Counted from the stretch's first letter, positions 38,845-52,190 are shown. The stretch is DNA of 64,000 nt from Macrobrachium rosenbergii (GCF_040412425.1 NC_089777.1:31944037-32008036); one strand, 5' to 3'. Notes: a model not told the origin generated them from the sequence alone. Translations and numbers: made by a program.

Positions 38845-40825
38845 ACTCACCACTCTCAGACGGTAAAATCTTTCGGGTACAGATGAATGAACAAACACTT
38901 CATCTGTTGTGACTGACAACTGTCTTGCTTTCCTTTTCGACAGACGTAAACTGACCTTGGGAACTTTACTGTATATAAAGTGATCTTGAATTTCGTACAG
39001 TATCTTGGTTTCCCATTGCCAGATTTTGATGGCCTCACCACAATTCACGAACGAGTTCGTTGAGTACGACTTGGTGTTTTATTTGATCTCTTACCGTCTT
39101 CTTGCTTGGTACTACAGTAACACCGATTGCTTAATAATACCTTGAAATACGGCCTTTGAAAACAGTTATTGACAAGGGCGAATGGATACAAACCCAAGCC
39201 AATAATTTTTAGAATTTGAATTACATCCATTTAAGGGATGTAAAAGTGACATACAGAATCAAATATTTTTGGCAGTGGCCTTATAATAGTTTTTCTAAAT
39301 ACAACTAAATATCAATGAAATTACAAAGAATTAAACAGGAAGTTTCTTGCGAGACAGATCTATTTTATTCACCTATATTATCAATGATTTATATCTTTAC
39401 AGCAAAGATGACTTGGGGAATGAATTTAAAGAAAAAATACGCACAACAAATAAAGATTTCTCTTTTAAAAGAAATCTGATTCTTAAATTCATGACAGTGT
39501 TTACGGTAAAGCGTGTAATGATATCGGAAAACAAAATTTCTGCATTGAAATATGACCCATGAAACCTAGATCTCAAAACGAAGAAGTAAGGTTGATACAA
39601 TTTATGATATATGAATCCTTTAGGCAAATTCAGTATGTACTAATACATCATCAATGAAAGCATTTCGACATACTTAATAAGCATTAATGGATGACGGATG
39701 AATACCTTCCTGCAAATTTATTAAGTAGTAATTTATGATGAACAAGCACCTGTCTTCAATTTTTACCGCCGAGTCATGATTTAATAAAATTTATTTCCAT
39801 TGTGGGACCAGGAAGGTGTCTCCCTCCCCCCACCCCACAGACGGGAAGTAAAATAAAAGAAAAAAAATAGAGTTTGTGAAGGGATTTCCAGGAAAAGGAG
39901 CAGCCCCGGGTGCCAATCCTAAGCCCGGGCTGTCGTAGAAGCAAGAACCCGTGCCGGCATGTCGCTTGTTTAATCTAAAACAACAACAACTAAGCCCGGA
40001 TAAAAAAAAGCGGCGCTGAGTATCAGATTAACGGTCATACCTTGAAACAGAAAAATCGTCACAGAAGCTTGCAACAATTCAGGGGTCTGGTATGAGCAGC
40101 GGTGGGTCACAATTAGAAAAAAGATCTATCATTAAAAGTAGCCCTACGGAGAAAAAACCGCGATCCAAAAATTACACGCATAATTGAATAAACCTTCCGT
40201 CATGATAAGAGATGATCATAAAAGATATGAGAAAATTAACAAGAGACAAGTATATGATGATACTGAGGCAACTACTGCATTTTGTTCTGAATACAAACTC
40301 CCTCCCAAAAAGTCATTAACAAGCGACAATTAAATGAAGTAATTAACTCAAACGAATTGTCTCGTGTTCTTTGACCAAGGACACTGTCAGTCTGGCCTTG
40401 ATTACTCAGGCGCGTATTTTTATCGTTCTATATTGGCACTGTGTTTCGTCTGCATTTTATCCAAGTTAATGCTGCTAGATTTCCGACTTGAATTGTGAAC
40501 ATAACTTGTCTTTCTCAAATCTCCAGCCAATTTGTTTTCGTTGATACTTGTTTGAAAAGGAGCAAAGGCGAGAATTTCTCTAGTGCTAAATATTGGTTGG
40601 GAATTTTTTCTGTCTGATTGCAAGTCCTCAAACTCTGAGAATTATGCTCTTATTGATTCATTTAATCTTTTACCTTGGGTGACGCATAGATACACAGACA
40701 GATAATAATTATTATTAAAGATTAATTTCTTTATGCCGACGTTTTTACATCTTTACCATTGAAATAAACATGCATGTAGGAACATACCACGTGTATTCTC
40801 AGGAATAACGAAAATGAAATAATGT
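38845..40825. other. Unique DNA, no recognisable gene
   Basis: Short frames at 39347-39562, 39397-39627 and 40420-40623 without motifs. Confidence 0.55.
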
Positions 40826-40828
40826 AAA

Positions 40829-41036
<208 letters not shown>

Positions 41037-41247
41037 TTATATATACATATATATGATTCTAATCATATAATATATATATACGATTATAATCACTTCAACA
41101 CGTGATTCGTTTATCACATATTACCACAGGTGAAAAAATAAGAGATGGGGTGTCGGTCCTGACCGTCTTCGACTTTATTTTCAAGCCATTGACGAAGGAC
41201 TGATACATGGTGTTAGAAATCTTAGTATATACATACACATATATACT

Positions 41248-41248
41248 C

Positions 41249-41301
<53 letters not shown>

Positions 41302-41306
41302 CATAT

Positions 41307-41394
<88 letters not shown>
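41248..41394. repeat. (AT)n array
   Basis: TA with AATACATA and AATATA slips near 41298-41320; abuts SINE-like sequence on the right. Confidence 0.96.
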
Positions 41395-41395
<1 letters not shown>

Positions 41396-41690
41396 TAGAG
41401 AGGCAGTACTGACGAACATACACAACTATTTGAGACTTCGGATCCACCACCAACGGGTGTCAAAGGGGGAGTGATCAAAGTTCATCGGGCTAGTGGTAGG
41501 AATCACAATATACTCTCAAGGGAAAATACCGACAAACATACTGACCCTAGGTGTCAGGGGGGAGGGGTGAAAAACTCATTACTACTACTGGCACCGTATT
41601 GCATGTATTTCCCGGGGTTCGATCACTACGAGTAAGAAATCAATTTCTGTGAAACACGTGCTCATGTGTTGATTAATTCCTTAATATCCA
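41395..41690 (+). mobile_element. SINE-like element, copy 1
   Basis: GGTTCGATCAC at about 41616-41626 is a B-box match. It is followed by GAGTAAGAAATCAATTTCTG, ACACGTG and TGTGTTGATTAATTCC, paralleling the minus-strand element at 9339-9413. Upstream, two related segments (TACTGACGAACATAC and TACCGACAAACATAC, each followed by GGTGTCA and a G-run) form an internal direct repeat spaced about 115 bases. Confidence 0.55.
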
Positions 41691-41837
41691 CGCTGAAGGG
41701 GTAATTCGAATGAAATGACACCAATTGACTCACAGGTGGGTCGGGAAGCTGGGTAAAATTCGCTGGTATGTTAGGTGGTAGCCTGCCCATGAAAAACCTC
41801 AGGTACAGATGCACTTAAGTTCCAACTTCTAATGTGA

Positions 41838-41912
41838 CTTGTGTGAGTCAACTGGTAGCGCCCTGGCCTTTCATTTGAGAGTGCGGAGTTCGATCCCGAT
41901 GTGAGTAAAAAT
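41838..41912 (+). mobile_element. SINE-like element, copy 2, with AT tail
   Basis: A-box-like AACTGGTAGCG near 41851 and B box GTTCGATCCC at 41888-41897 are spaced as in tRNA-derived SINEs. GATGTGAGTAAAAATTT follows, then the sequence runs directly into an AT/CA array. CCTTTCATTTGA also matches the inner part of the 9386-9455 palindrome. Confidence 0.6.
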
Positions 41913-42012
41913 TTATATATATATAATATATGTGTATATATATACACACATATATATATATATATATAATATATATACACGCACAAACACACACGCATGT
42001 ATATATGTGTTT
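41913..42012. repeat. Imperfect AT/CA array
   Basis: TA with CACACA inserts, ending in GCACAAACACACACGC. Confidence 0.93.
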
Positions 42013-42014
42013 GT

Positions 42015-43540
42015 GCACGAGTGGGTGTATTCTGATATCCTTTTTTTACGGAAGGTTTGTGCGTGAAGTACTTCACGTCTCCATAAATATTTTTATGTAT
42101 ACAGAAAATTGATAGTTACGCAGCTTGTTAAATAAAGAGCAGAAAACATCAATGTTGTTTTTGATCCTAAATGGACAATCAATAACGACTGAGCATTTCC
42201 GCGAGATCCGTTAGTATAAATTTGCAATCGATGAATATGAAATGATCTTAAATTGATCTCTTTACCGCTGTCATGACTCACTTTTGTTATCCCTGTACAT
42301 ACAAATCCATTGATCCTTGACCGGTACTTTTTCCTATGCAAGAATGGCTCATGAGAACACGCATCCGAGTTAATAAAATATTTAAAAATGCGACCATCAG
42401 GAAGTTATTGGGTGATAAGCCGTGTTATTGTGTGAAGTCAAGAATTCAAGTATTTTATATCGAATATTCCTTGCATGACATATACCAGCGAATTTACATT
42501 CTTTTTTTAACCTGCTATACGCATAGGTAACTAGATTTCTGACGGTTTTTTTTTCTTCAGTCATTGGGTTCTAGTAACACACGTGGAATACGTTTCGATC
42601 TGGTTGTGCTGTACCTTGGCACTTTTCCTCCTAGTGATAAAGAATACCCTTTTCCAATTTCATTAACCTATAATCACATAAGTACAAAACGATTAGTGAC
42701 GAAATGTTAGATCAAAGAAACGGTATTCCTGATGCTTTACTCTCACTTTCCATGCTCACAGTGACATAAAAAAGAAAATGCTGGTCAATCAAAACAAATA
42801 TAAGAGCACAAATCTTAGCTAAGGAAGATCATACATTGATTATCTGGACAGGAAGACCCACAGCACTAGCTGACATGGGTTGGTATCTTGTCCGTGGGAC
42901 AGTGGGTCATAATGGGAATGAGTGGTTGCAATGGTAACAGCAAGGCAAATGGGTCCATCTAACTCTTCATTAACTATATGTTTACATAAACTTTCATATG
43001 AAACAAGCATTGTATCCAGAGATACAATGAAATGCAATGAAAATAACACCTAAACAAGTGAAAAACAAGATACGTTTGTATTTAAATGCACATTAGTTGC
43101 AAAATAAGTCAAAATAAGACAATGCGAAAACGTTACGGAATTTGAAAGAAAAATTGTAAAGCAAGCATAAGCAACCTTATCGCTGTTATGAAGTCTGTTC
43201 CCCAGTTTTAAAGTGGAGATCTCGCCAAAAGAAATATCACCCGCTAACTGCACGGACACAGGTACTAATTGGAACTTCAAAAGTTCAAGCGAAGATGCAA
43301 TGTGTTACTACCGTAATACAATTCTCCTTGTAATTTAATAATTTACTTACATATTAAATTAATTAATTAATCTATTTATTTGTTAATTTATCTGTTTTTC
43401 TACTAACTGATCTCCTCTTTCTGTACTTCCCATTACCTTCTGTTGCTTCTTTTGAATGAACACCATATTCTTAGGAAGTTTGAATTTCAAGTCAGTGGCC
43501 CCTGTGGGCTTGTTCCTTATGAATAGGGTTTACCCTCTGA
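42015..43540. other. Unique DNA, no recognisable gene
   Basis: Short frames at 42093-42341, 42840-43049 and 43050-43280 (all minus) with no recognised motif. Confidence 0.55.
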
Positions 43541-43541
43541 A

Positions 43542-43542
43542 C

Positions 43543-43579
<37 letters not shown>
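43542..43579. repeat. (AAT)n microsatellite
   Basis: About 12 perfect AAT units. Confidence 0.97.
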
Positions 43580-43584
43580 GTGTG

Positions 43585-46085
43585 TGTACCCTACTGAAAT
43601 AATATTCTTCATGGAAGGCCAAATATCTTAATCATTAAGAGCTTCGAATACACTAACTATAATGGTGATTTTCAGAATTTTCGACATGTCGTTTAGCTCA
43701 AATTATAATAAATGAGTGTGTTACATACAGATCAGGGGCATGGATGAATATAGGTTCCTTGAGCCAATATAAAGAAAGACATTGGAAAACTCTCTTTTGA
43801 AAACAAGGAATCACGACTATTCAATGAGTTGTCCTGAGAGCTAAGATGTGGACATTTCAAGAGAAAATTAAAGACGTGCCAACTTCAATAGTTCTTCCAC
43901 AGTAAGGCAAATCATTCAGAAAAAACGAGAAAACTGTATTAAACAAATAAATGAGGCCTTCCTGATGGACAAAATAGGGGCAAATTTGAAGTCCTAAAAA
44001 CATAATAAATTTTGAACATTAAATGAGATGGGATTAAAAATTTTCATCTAAATTTTATCAAGCGCATGTTTTCATTGATAACATGCGCTTCCGTGACAAA
44101 ATTTAGTACTGCCGATGGATTCTCCGAAATTCAACTGTGCATTTTTCTAAGCGGTGAATCGATGGAGCTACCAAAACCGGATAGTTAGAAGGATGTTGTA
44201 ATCTGTACGAAAAATCATATTGATGGGGGAATGCATAATTCCAGGTAGCTAAAAATACAATCACTGTTAAATTTTCCGGATATCTTCAAATCGACAGATT
44301 TTATGCCGTGTACATTCAAAGAAATTTTTCCATTGGTTACTTCAACGTCAAAACTCGTCAGAAATCTATAAGTTAATGACAATCATACTTCATATAAGAG
44401 CCTGGCTGACCGTTACCTGGGATAATCAGATGATAAAAAACTCACTTTTACTCATTTTTCTGAATTGATTGCAATGAGATGATACATGTTTAACCCAACA
44501 TGATGAATGAATATGTATACTCTATGACAGATACATTGTCCTATCAGTGATAAAAAAAAAAAAGGAAGTACGAATTATTATAAGTAAACGAAGCCTGCTA
44601 TTGCCTTTCCACGGGAAATGGTAAAAATGTAAAGATTTTTTTACAGTCCACTTTGTGACAGTATAATGTACAAACTATGACATGTAACTGTAAATCGGTT
44701 AACTATAATTATCCAAGCTGCACCCGTAATTAGAAAAACAAAATGCTACAGACCCAAGTGCCCCAGTAAGGACAGCAACCCATTGCTATAAAAGAAATGC
44801 ATAAGCAAAGAATGAATTACAGTATATGAGTATGAGACTCATATAAGGCTGCTCAACAAAAAATAAATTGCACTAAATTTAAACTTATCACGATCCTATG
44901 ATTCAACAATATGATTAGCAAGACTTCTATAATTTGTTTACAGCTGGAATAAAACTTCTAGAAGTTTTATGGCACTGAACCATAACTACATCAAGATAAA
45001 ATATGGGAAGATCTGAAAGCAAAGAATTATCAGTTATAAAAAAATTCTGTAGAGCTAGCACAATGAGCTAACTGAACTATGATACCCGAGATTAATACTA
45101 ATATCTACTATTAAAAATGCATGAAACACGGATGTCTATCCAACAATTAAAGACGACAAGGTGCTGAAGATCGAACAGGCAAACAATATTCAAAATATTG
45201 AAGATTAATTGAGCAAAATAATTTCCTCGGGATGGTCAAGTTTCCACAAATCTTGAAAGGCTGACTATACCGATTTCTTGCGCAACTGGAGAAGAGATGT
45301 GCATGACACGTTTATCAAAGGATAACTTGCAGTCAAGAAAGATATCTAGAATTCAAAAGATTCATGGTTTTACTCCAAATTTATAAAGAATATTTATAAC
45401 TGCTTTTGGCAAAACAAAAAATTCATGAGGCATGGCAAACACAAAATTCATGAGGCAAAATACTGAATCGAAATGTAATTCCTTGATCACGGCAGCGAAG
45501 TGAAATCTAGTTTCTGGTGAAGACGGGCGATCGATGTCAAGTCCGTCCCCTGCCATTAAATTCGAACAAAACCGCAGAAAGAAATGACATAACTATCCCC
45601 AACGGTGCGCAACAACCATCAATCTGTTCCGAGCTAAACCGACCGACCAATACCTCTCCGCCGAACCGGATACATCAACCGGAAGAGGAAATGAATATTT
45701 TGTCCGCCGCATCATAATTGACAACTGTAAAATTGACAGCACCATCAGATTCATCCTGACCAACCAGGGAGGAGAAGGAAGGCGTACACTTATCCATCTC
45801 CTGTAATAGCATGCGAGGTCTGGACTTTTTTATGGACTTCTTTCGACGTGGATGGAGCAAAATAACCGAATTTTTCCTTCCCAGGAGGTAATGGTCACGG
45901 AAATGGCATGAGTAGTAAAAGTGACAACTTATTTTTAATCTTAGTATCAGACAGAGAGTTCGAGTTATCCGGTTATTTGTGTACGTGAGTCTGTTTGTCC
46001 AATTACACCTCCGTTTTGTGCAATAAGGATCACTTGTGTCTCTGTGTATGGAAACTTAATTTTTTCAAGCAAAATCACAAATAAT
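43585..46085. other. Unique DNA; CpG-containing segment at 45480-45890
   Basis: Between 45360 and 45890 both strands have short open frames (45517-45717 plus; 45675-45860 and 45362-45556 minus). They have mixed, repeat-free composition but no recognisable domain. The rest is AT-rich. Confidence 0.4.
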
Positions 46086-46119
46086 GGAAGTGATTAATGC
46101 CATCAAGTTTACATCCTCT

Positions 46120-46661
46120 CTGCCTCTCCTACAGGATACCTCCTTTCCATTTCGATACTTCTGCTGACGATTCAGCCCTCCATATCTTTTCTTAATCACA
46201 ATACAGCCCTTTTCTGTCCATTGCCTTCAATCTCGAATTGCTCTATCCTCATCAATTAACTCTTATGTTCTGAGCTCATTTGGCTGGGTATTCCATAATT
46301 TCGTTATATTCAGTGGTTCCAAAACAAAATTTCTTATTTCTCCTCCTCCCCTCTCTCGCAATATTTCAGTTATTTTTTATATAACTGAATGGAGCCTCTC
46401 CCACCCGATATTTTAGGTGTCCAAGCCCAGGTTGCCCTCCGCCCTTACTGTAAAGTTCAAGTTAGTAAAATTGTGTCTGAAAATTGATATATTTTATATA
46501 CCTTTTTTTATTTCCTCAACTACATTATGGGGCCTAATATTGAATGTATTTATCCCTTTTTGAAGTATTATTCTCATACTCAGGCACTTCTCTTGCCATC
46601 CTCCTCGATGAGACTGAATCTAAAGTTGTTTGTTTGATCAGCAATCTCAATCTTACCGCAC

Positions 46662-46728
<67 letters not shown>

Positions 46729-46861
46729 AGTACTATTTCGGTCACTACTCCTTGAGCTCACGGGAGGAATTGCTTATCCTATCAGATGCCTATTTTTGCA
46801 CCCGCCAAGAGAGATTCGAGTTGATTTCGAACTCAGATGTACAAATTCGATACTAAGGTAG
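46120..46861 (+). pseudogene. LINE (Jockey-like) reverse-transcriptase remnant
   Basis: Decayed RT read across several frames. PFHFDTSADDSALHIF at 46145-46192 contains the ADD catalytic motif. SKTKFLISPPPLSRN follows, matching the SKTQFL block, then after a shift MEPLPPDILGVQ. A new frame from 46544 gives GTSLAILLDETESKVVCLI and NLNLTAPF, matching the WGG.T...LLDRVESK..RLI block. After the CT array, YYFGHYS shifts to LELTGGIAYPI. The order is that of the RT thumb and C-terminus of decapod Jockey-like elements known to me. Stops and at least four frameshifts make it non-functional. Confidence 0.75.
46665..46727. repeat. (CT)n microsatellite inside the LINE remnant
   Basis: Perfect TC/CT run lying exactly where Leu/Ser codons would fall in the RT thumb-to-C-terminal region. 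Confidence 0.97.
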
Positions 46862-47186
46862 ATTCATGGTTTAATATTAGAAAGTATTAAAAAACCATGT
46901 TACATAGTGAAAAATTTTAATAAACAGCCATGACAAACTTCGCACTTTACTATCAAAGTAGAGATGGAATGATTTCGATTCTAAGCACAGAATTTGAACG
47001 CGACAGGAGTATCCCAGGCGAGTCGAAATCAACTTACAATAATCATGATGAGTGACTGTTTATGTCAGTGCCATCTCTGTATCAAAACCCAAAAGGGATA
47101 GATTTAATCCTGGTCGGGGAAGATGTACCTTTCTCATACGATTCCCTCTGGGTATAACTTATTCCTTAGCTACAATGAGTTCAGAG

Positions 47187-47315
<129 letters not shown>

Positions 47316-47319
47316 AAAT

Positions 47320-48740
47320 CAGCGTTACGTTCCTTTAATTATAATACCAGAGACAGAGACAGAGAGAGGAAGGGGCGCGTGAGGGTTACAAAGAACAATA
47401 TATTGTATAACGGGCAAAGTGGAATATAGAACACAGTGCGTGATGCTCTAGCGTAAAATTAAACTCAGATGTTTTTTCTTGATATGAGATTTCTGGTTGG
47501 ATATGAATTTACTCACGCGATAAAAAAGACGCGATGAACAGCTTGAGGATTTTATACTTAAATAAAAAAAACACATCATCTACTTTGAGTATGGAATTAT
47601 TTATATCTTTTCACATACCGTACCTAGAAGAAATCATTTCATGGTCATTACTCATTCAAAGAAAATTACTGAATATTATAGCATTCTTTAAAAATAAAAC
47701 AGTCACACTGATGTGTTTTTCCAAAAACTACTCTTATAAAAAAAAGTGGAAATAGCTCTTGCTTGGAATTTTCAGAATGTCGAAATATAGGCCTTATATA
47801 ATAATAGAAATAAATGTATACAAATTTTTCGCAAATTTCTTCCACTTTTAGACATAGGGTTTGAATCAACAAAACAATTTAATCTGTGTATTAGATATGC
47901 ATTGTGGTTTATTTTTGCTGGAAAAGCAAGAACACAATTTCTCATATATACAGATCCTTCTTTAGAGTTGCAAGAAATTGCCTACCGTTGATTATCCAGT
48001 GATATAAGTGGACCAAAACACTGACATATTGAAAGACTACAAAAGTTGTACATACGAGGACGAAGATAAAGAGGTAATCCCTTTGGATATAATTCACGTA
48101 AAATCAGAAACGAAACAAAAGGAACTTCTCAGGCAGATGATAAAGAAAGCTGACGAATTATTTATTTATCTTTTATACACACTAGCTTACTCTCAAAATC
48201 GGGGGGAGGGGGGGGAGCGTTAAGTTCAAAGGATCTTCTGGCATTTACAGCAGTGACATCGATTCTTCCAGTGCGTTGAGTATCCCACAAATGCCGGCTT
48301 TATCTTCTTTCCTTTTTCCATTAGCTCTCTTTTTCCATGCAGCCATCGTGGTTTTGCCAAAGGATATCCTCCTTTCGACTTTCAATTTTCTTTTCATTTT
48401 TTTTAAAGCCCCCACTCAAGACAAAGGCCCTACTGGCGCCACTGAGAATTATCATCACTGCATTTCTTTTTCCCGAGCGATGCCCCTCTACGAAAAATGC
48501 TCGCGTGTCCACCAGATAGTTAATTGATTGAATGATTATCACAAGCTGGCGTTACAGCAACAATTTCGATTACTAATCTCCGCCCTGTCTTTTCACTCAA
48601 ACAAAACTGACTAGCTACCAGGTACATGATTCACCACTTAAGTTACAATGAATTTTTCAAGAAACGGGATCAAATCCTTTCACTTCCATAGGATCAAACT
48701 TTGGGATCTCGCTGTGTGAGACGAGGTTGGAACCAAAGCT
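47320..48740. other. Unique DNA, no recognisable gene
   Basis: Short frames at 47534-47755, 48008-48223 and 48276-48527. The second is hydrophilic (DEDKEVIPLDIIHVKSETKQ) but is not assigned. Confidence 0.5.
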
Positions 48741-48745
48741 GGATA

Positions 48746-48864
<119 letters not shown>

Positions 48865-48869
48865 TGCAT

Positions 48870-50775
48870 GCACGCTCAAAGTTATGATCTCGAACTGGGC
48901 TATCAAATCACGTGGTCATACACTCATCATGGAAATTTATGTTAATAATCTTCTCATACCTCATATTAAAACCAAAGGAAGAACGAAGAGTGTCCTCCCA
49001 AAATTAAGACGGAACCATTCGCTTGTTTCTATCGCATTCTCTTTACAAATATTAATAGTTTTCTACATGAAAAATTAACCAGTACTTTCCTTTCTAAAAT
49101 CAAACAAAATTAGAGTTGAAGGTGTGACGTCCATGAGATTGAAGTTCCGTTCTCGACTGGAAGGTTATCTCCCTGCCTTGTAGAACTGATATTCTAAGAT
49201 TCTACACTAAAGTATTTAGTTACTGCCACAGTCATTGTAACCTTTTTCATCGTAGTCTGAATGAGAAATTCCAAAGAGCTTCTAGGTTTACAAAATACCA
49301 GTCATATTCTGTTATTACAACTTTCTTACTGCATTCTGCATCATTTACTAATCACGAAGAGTAAATAAATGATGTTAGATATCTCAGTCGTTCAAGGAAC
49401 ATCATGGTTCCATTATTTTTAAGTTTAATAACCCTTTTAATCTAGACTGCTTTTCAAGTTTTTTAACTTGCGCGGCTTTAGCTGTAGGCTGATAGGAATT
49501 GGGAATAACTCGCTAGTTGTACAACACTTACTTATTAATAATTTATTTATTTGGGAATTTTTCTACCAATATGATCAAGACGGTATTTTTCATATTTCTT
49601 AATCTGTGTGATGTTTGTTGTAGACAGATAGCAACTAGAAAATAACTCACCTGTTGTAAACCATTCTTACCCCCTAGGTCATAAGTATATTTATATTCTT
49701 TCCACGAAGAGCTAATACTTTGAAAAAGAAAATGGCAAATTTTATATCACATGGACAAAATAGTCTGATCTTGATCGAACTAAATTATGAAATTCTTCGT
49801 TCTAATGGCGAAACGAAAGACTTGCACTAGCATACTGAGTTTTTGAGCTTTGTAATGTACTCACTTGACAAAAATAGGGAATATTTACGTAACTCTGCGG
49901 TTTCTTCTTATTTCTCATAAGTTAAGTTCATTATATGTCAATGCATTTCATTGTATGATATTTGCGATACTTAAACGCAGTGTTCAGTATACCCATAGAC
50001 TATCTGTAATATCTATAAATAAATAAATAAATATATATGCACTTCGTTTTATATAGGATGACTGAATCGAAGAATTTGCATTTGCATTCGTAGGTAAAAA
50101 GTATACGGGCTTCAATCAAAATCAACAAGTCAAAGTAATAAAAAAGTTAACCTCCTGTACAGTTACTAAATAACTGAATAACCGAAACAAGTGAAGGTTG
50201 GCTGATGATGACGATGTTTACAATGGTAATGGAAGAAGAAGAAGAAAAGGGGCATGAGAGTTGTGTGGCAGGTAGGTGACAGGGTGGGGGAGGGGAATGG
50301 GTGGAGGAGGGAGAACAACCACGCCTACCTTGGGTTCCCTTACGTCCTGACGGGACTACATTTTCTCAGCTGGGTAATATGAGAGTGGTTGGAGCTAATC
50401 ATTTAATGAAGGTTCGACACACGAGAAAAAAATTTTTGCCCTTTATGTGTTTGTGTAAACAACAGGTGTTACAATGTGCGTTCGTTTCCTTTAGCCATGA
50501 ATCAAGTACAAAAAAATTATCTTAAAGATTATTAAGCAAACATAATGAATGTGTATTTAGATGTTAAGAGGGACTGCCTACCTCCGCTTGTCTTATAGAT
50601 ATTGCATCAGGCATTGCTGCAGCTTCGTGTTCGCTGTGCATGTCAACTTCAGCATTCCCATACATGTGTGAAATCTCAAAGTCAGTGGTCAACCGATTCG
50701 ACCAATTTTTCGTACCATTAATTCAAAGATGTGGAATCCCACAGACTAAGCTTGCTCACTATTTCTTTATACGCA
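48870..50775. other. Unique DNA, no recognisable gene
   Basis: Contains a diverged direct repeat (49461-49670, listed separately) and a G-rich stretch near 50255-50310. The frame at 50301-50525 has no motif. Confidence 0.5.
49461..49670 (+). repeat. Diverged direct repeat pair
   Basis: Segments 49461-49533 and 49595-49670 share TTTTAACTTG/TTCTTAATCTG, TGTAGgCtGATAG and AATAACTCxCxxGTTGTA in order. Confidence 0.5.
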
Positions 50776-50778
50776 AAC

Positions 50779-50809
50779 ACATACATACATACATACATAC
50801 ATACATACA
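50779..50809. repeat. (CATA)n tract
   Basis: Seven to eight CATA units, directly left of a tRNA-like arm. Confidence 0.95.
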
Positions 50810-50814
50810 AATTT

Positions 50815-50997
50815 CATTGTACCTGTGGTGGCCTAGGCAGTATATTATGTACTTGGTTGTAAGTCGATTGTGATGGACCGTAATCTGAGTAGAAAACGGC
50901 ACCAGACTAGCAACCTCATGCCAGAAGACTAACACCTTTTAAAGTCACCTGCTCTGAAGGAAATAGCACAAAGAGGAGTACACACACATATACACAC

Positions 50998-51075
<78 letters not shown>

Positions 51076-51140
51076 TCCATAACAATCGACTCACTACCAA
51101 GTAAATTATTAACTGCCTAGGCCACCGTAGGCACGATGGG
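50815..51140. repeat. Inverted tRNA-like arms flanking an AT array
   Basis: Arm 50815-50879 and the reverse complement of 51073-51140 share GGTGGCCTAGGCAG, ACTTGGT and AGTCGATTGT, at about 80% identity by eye. GTGGCCTAGGCAGT resembles a pol III A box. Both arms stop where a B box would be expected. The (AT)n array at 51001-51072 lies between them, against the right arm. Confidence 0.7.
51001..51072. repeat. (AT)n array
   Basis: Perfect TA immediately left of the right-hand inverted arm. Confidence 0.97.
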
Positions 51141-51218
51141 ATTTAACAGATGCGAAAAGTACTACAGACTTCTAACATGAGTCTTTTTGGTTAGTGAGAC
51201 CATCATCCAATTGAACTA

Positions 51219-51220
<2 letters not shown>

Positions 51221-51299
<79 letters not shown>
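51221..51299. repeat. (AT)n array
   Basis: Perfect TA, about 80 bases beyond the right-hand inverted arm. Confidence 0.97.
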
Positions 51300-51301
<2 letters not shown>

Positions 51302-51304
51302 ATA

Positions 51305-52125
51305 CATACATGTATGTGTGTGTTTTGTGAGCGGGTGTGTGGAGATTGATAAAGAAAATATATGTATATAGCCTTCTGAGTCTCTTGAATATTTTTAATT
51401 AGAATGGGCAAAGGAAATTAGCTATAAGTATATTTTTGTTTGTATGGTAATCAGCCATTGCCACACTTCCAGAAAATACAAGGTCTTACATAACTCCCAT
51501 TTACTTTTCAAGGTCTTCAGTCTCATACCTGTTTGTCTATGAGAGATGAAATTCCTGTCTTTCTCTTCCTCTCTCTTATTATAGTTCACAAAGTGGTAAA
51601 AAAAAATAAAAAGTTTCTCAAGATGTCATATGTTGACCGTATTGATTCAAGTATGGAATGTTGCAGTCATGTGAAGATGGGTTTCATTGGTTGTTTTTCC
51701 TCTTCTTCATATCTTCATTCTTCGCTGGTCTAGGTGACATTAGTTGTGACACTAGTTAACAGAAGCCAATGAATCGATCGATCCATCGTTACCTTTTTCT
51801 TTCATAATTGGAATTCTCTTCATGCCCCTGTTTAACCTGACTGTTACAACCTTTCCCTTTTTGCGCTTCGGCTTTCTTTAAGGCCACACATTCTGCCTTT
51901 TTTATTTATTTGCTCTTGTTACTTTAGAGCCTGGCCTTAATAGAGCTTTACGGTACAAATAAACAATAGAGTTTTTCACCAATGGTTAGTGCGCTATCTG
52001 GGAAAAAAGAGAAAATACCCGGAAATACCTATGATGATATATTTTTATCTTGTATATCGCACAGGATATAAGACATTTCATTTTACGTTAAACCGGAACG
52101 CTTTTAAGTATACCTCTTTAAGCAC
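51305..52125. other. Unique DNA, no recognisable gene
   Basis: One short frame at 51533-51733 without motifs. Confidence 0.6.
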
Positions 52126-52126
52126 T

Positions 52127-52128
<2 letters not shown>

Positions 52129-52188
<60 letters not shown>
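52129..52188. repeat. (AG)n microsatellite
   Basis: Perfect GA run of about 60 bases. Confidence 0.97.

Positions 52189-52189
<1 letters not shown>

Positions 52190-52190
<1 letters not shown>

Noticed and set aside
51001..51072. AT array as a replication origin or matrix attachment site
   Set aside because: Length and composition are no different from dozens of other arrays here, so nothing specific supports it.
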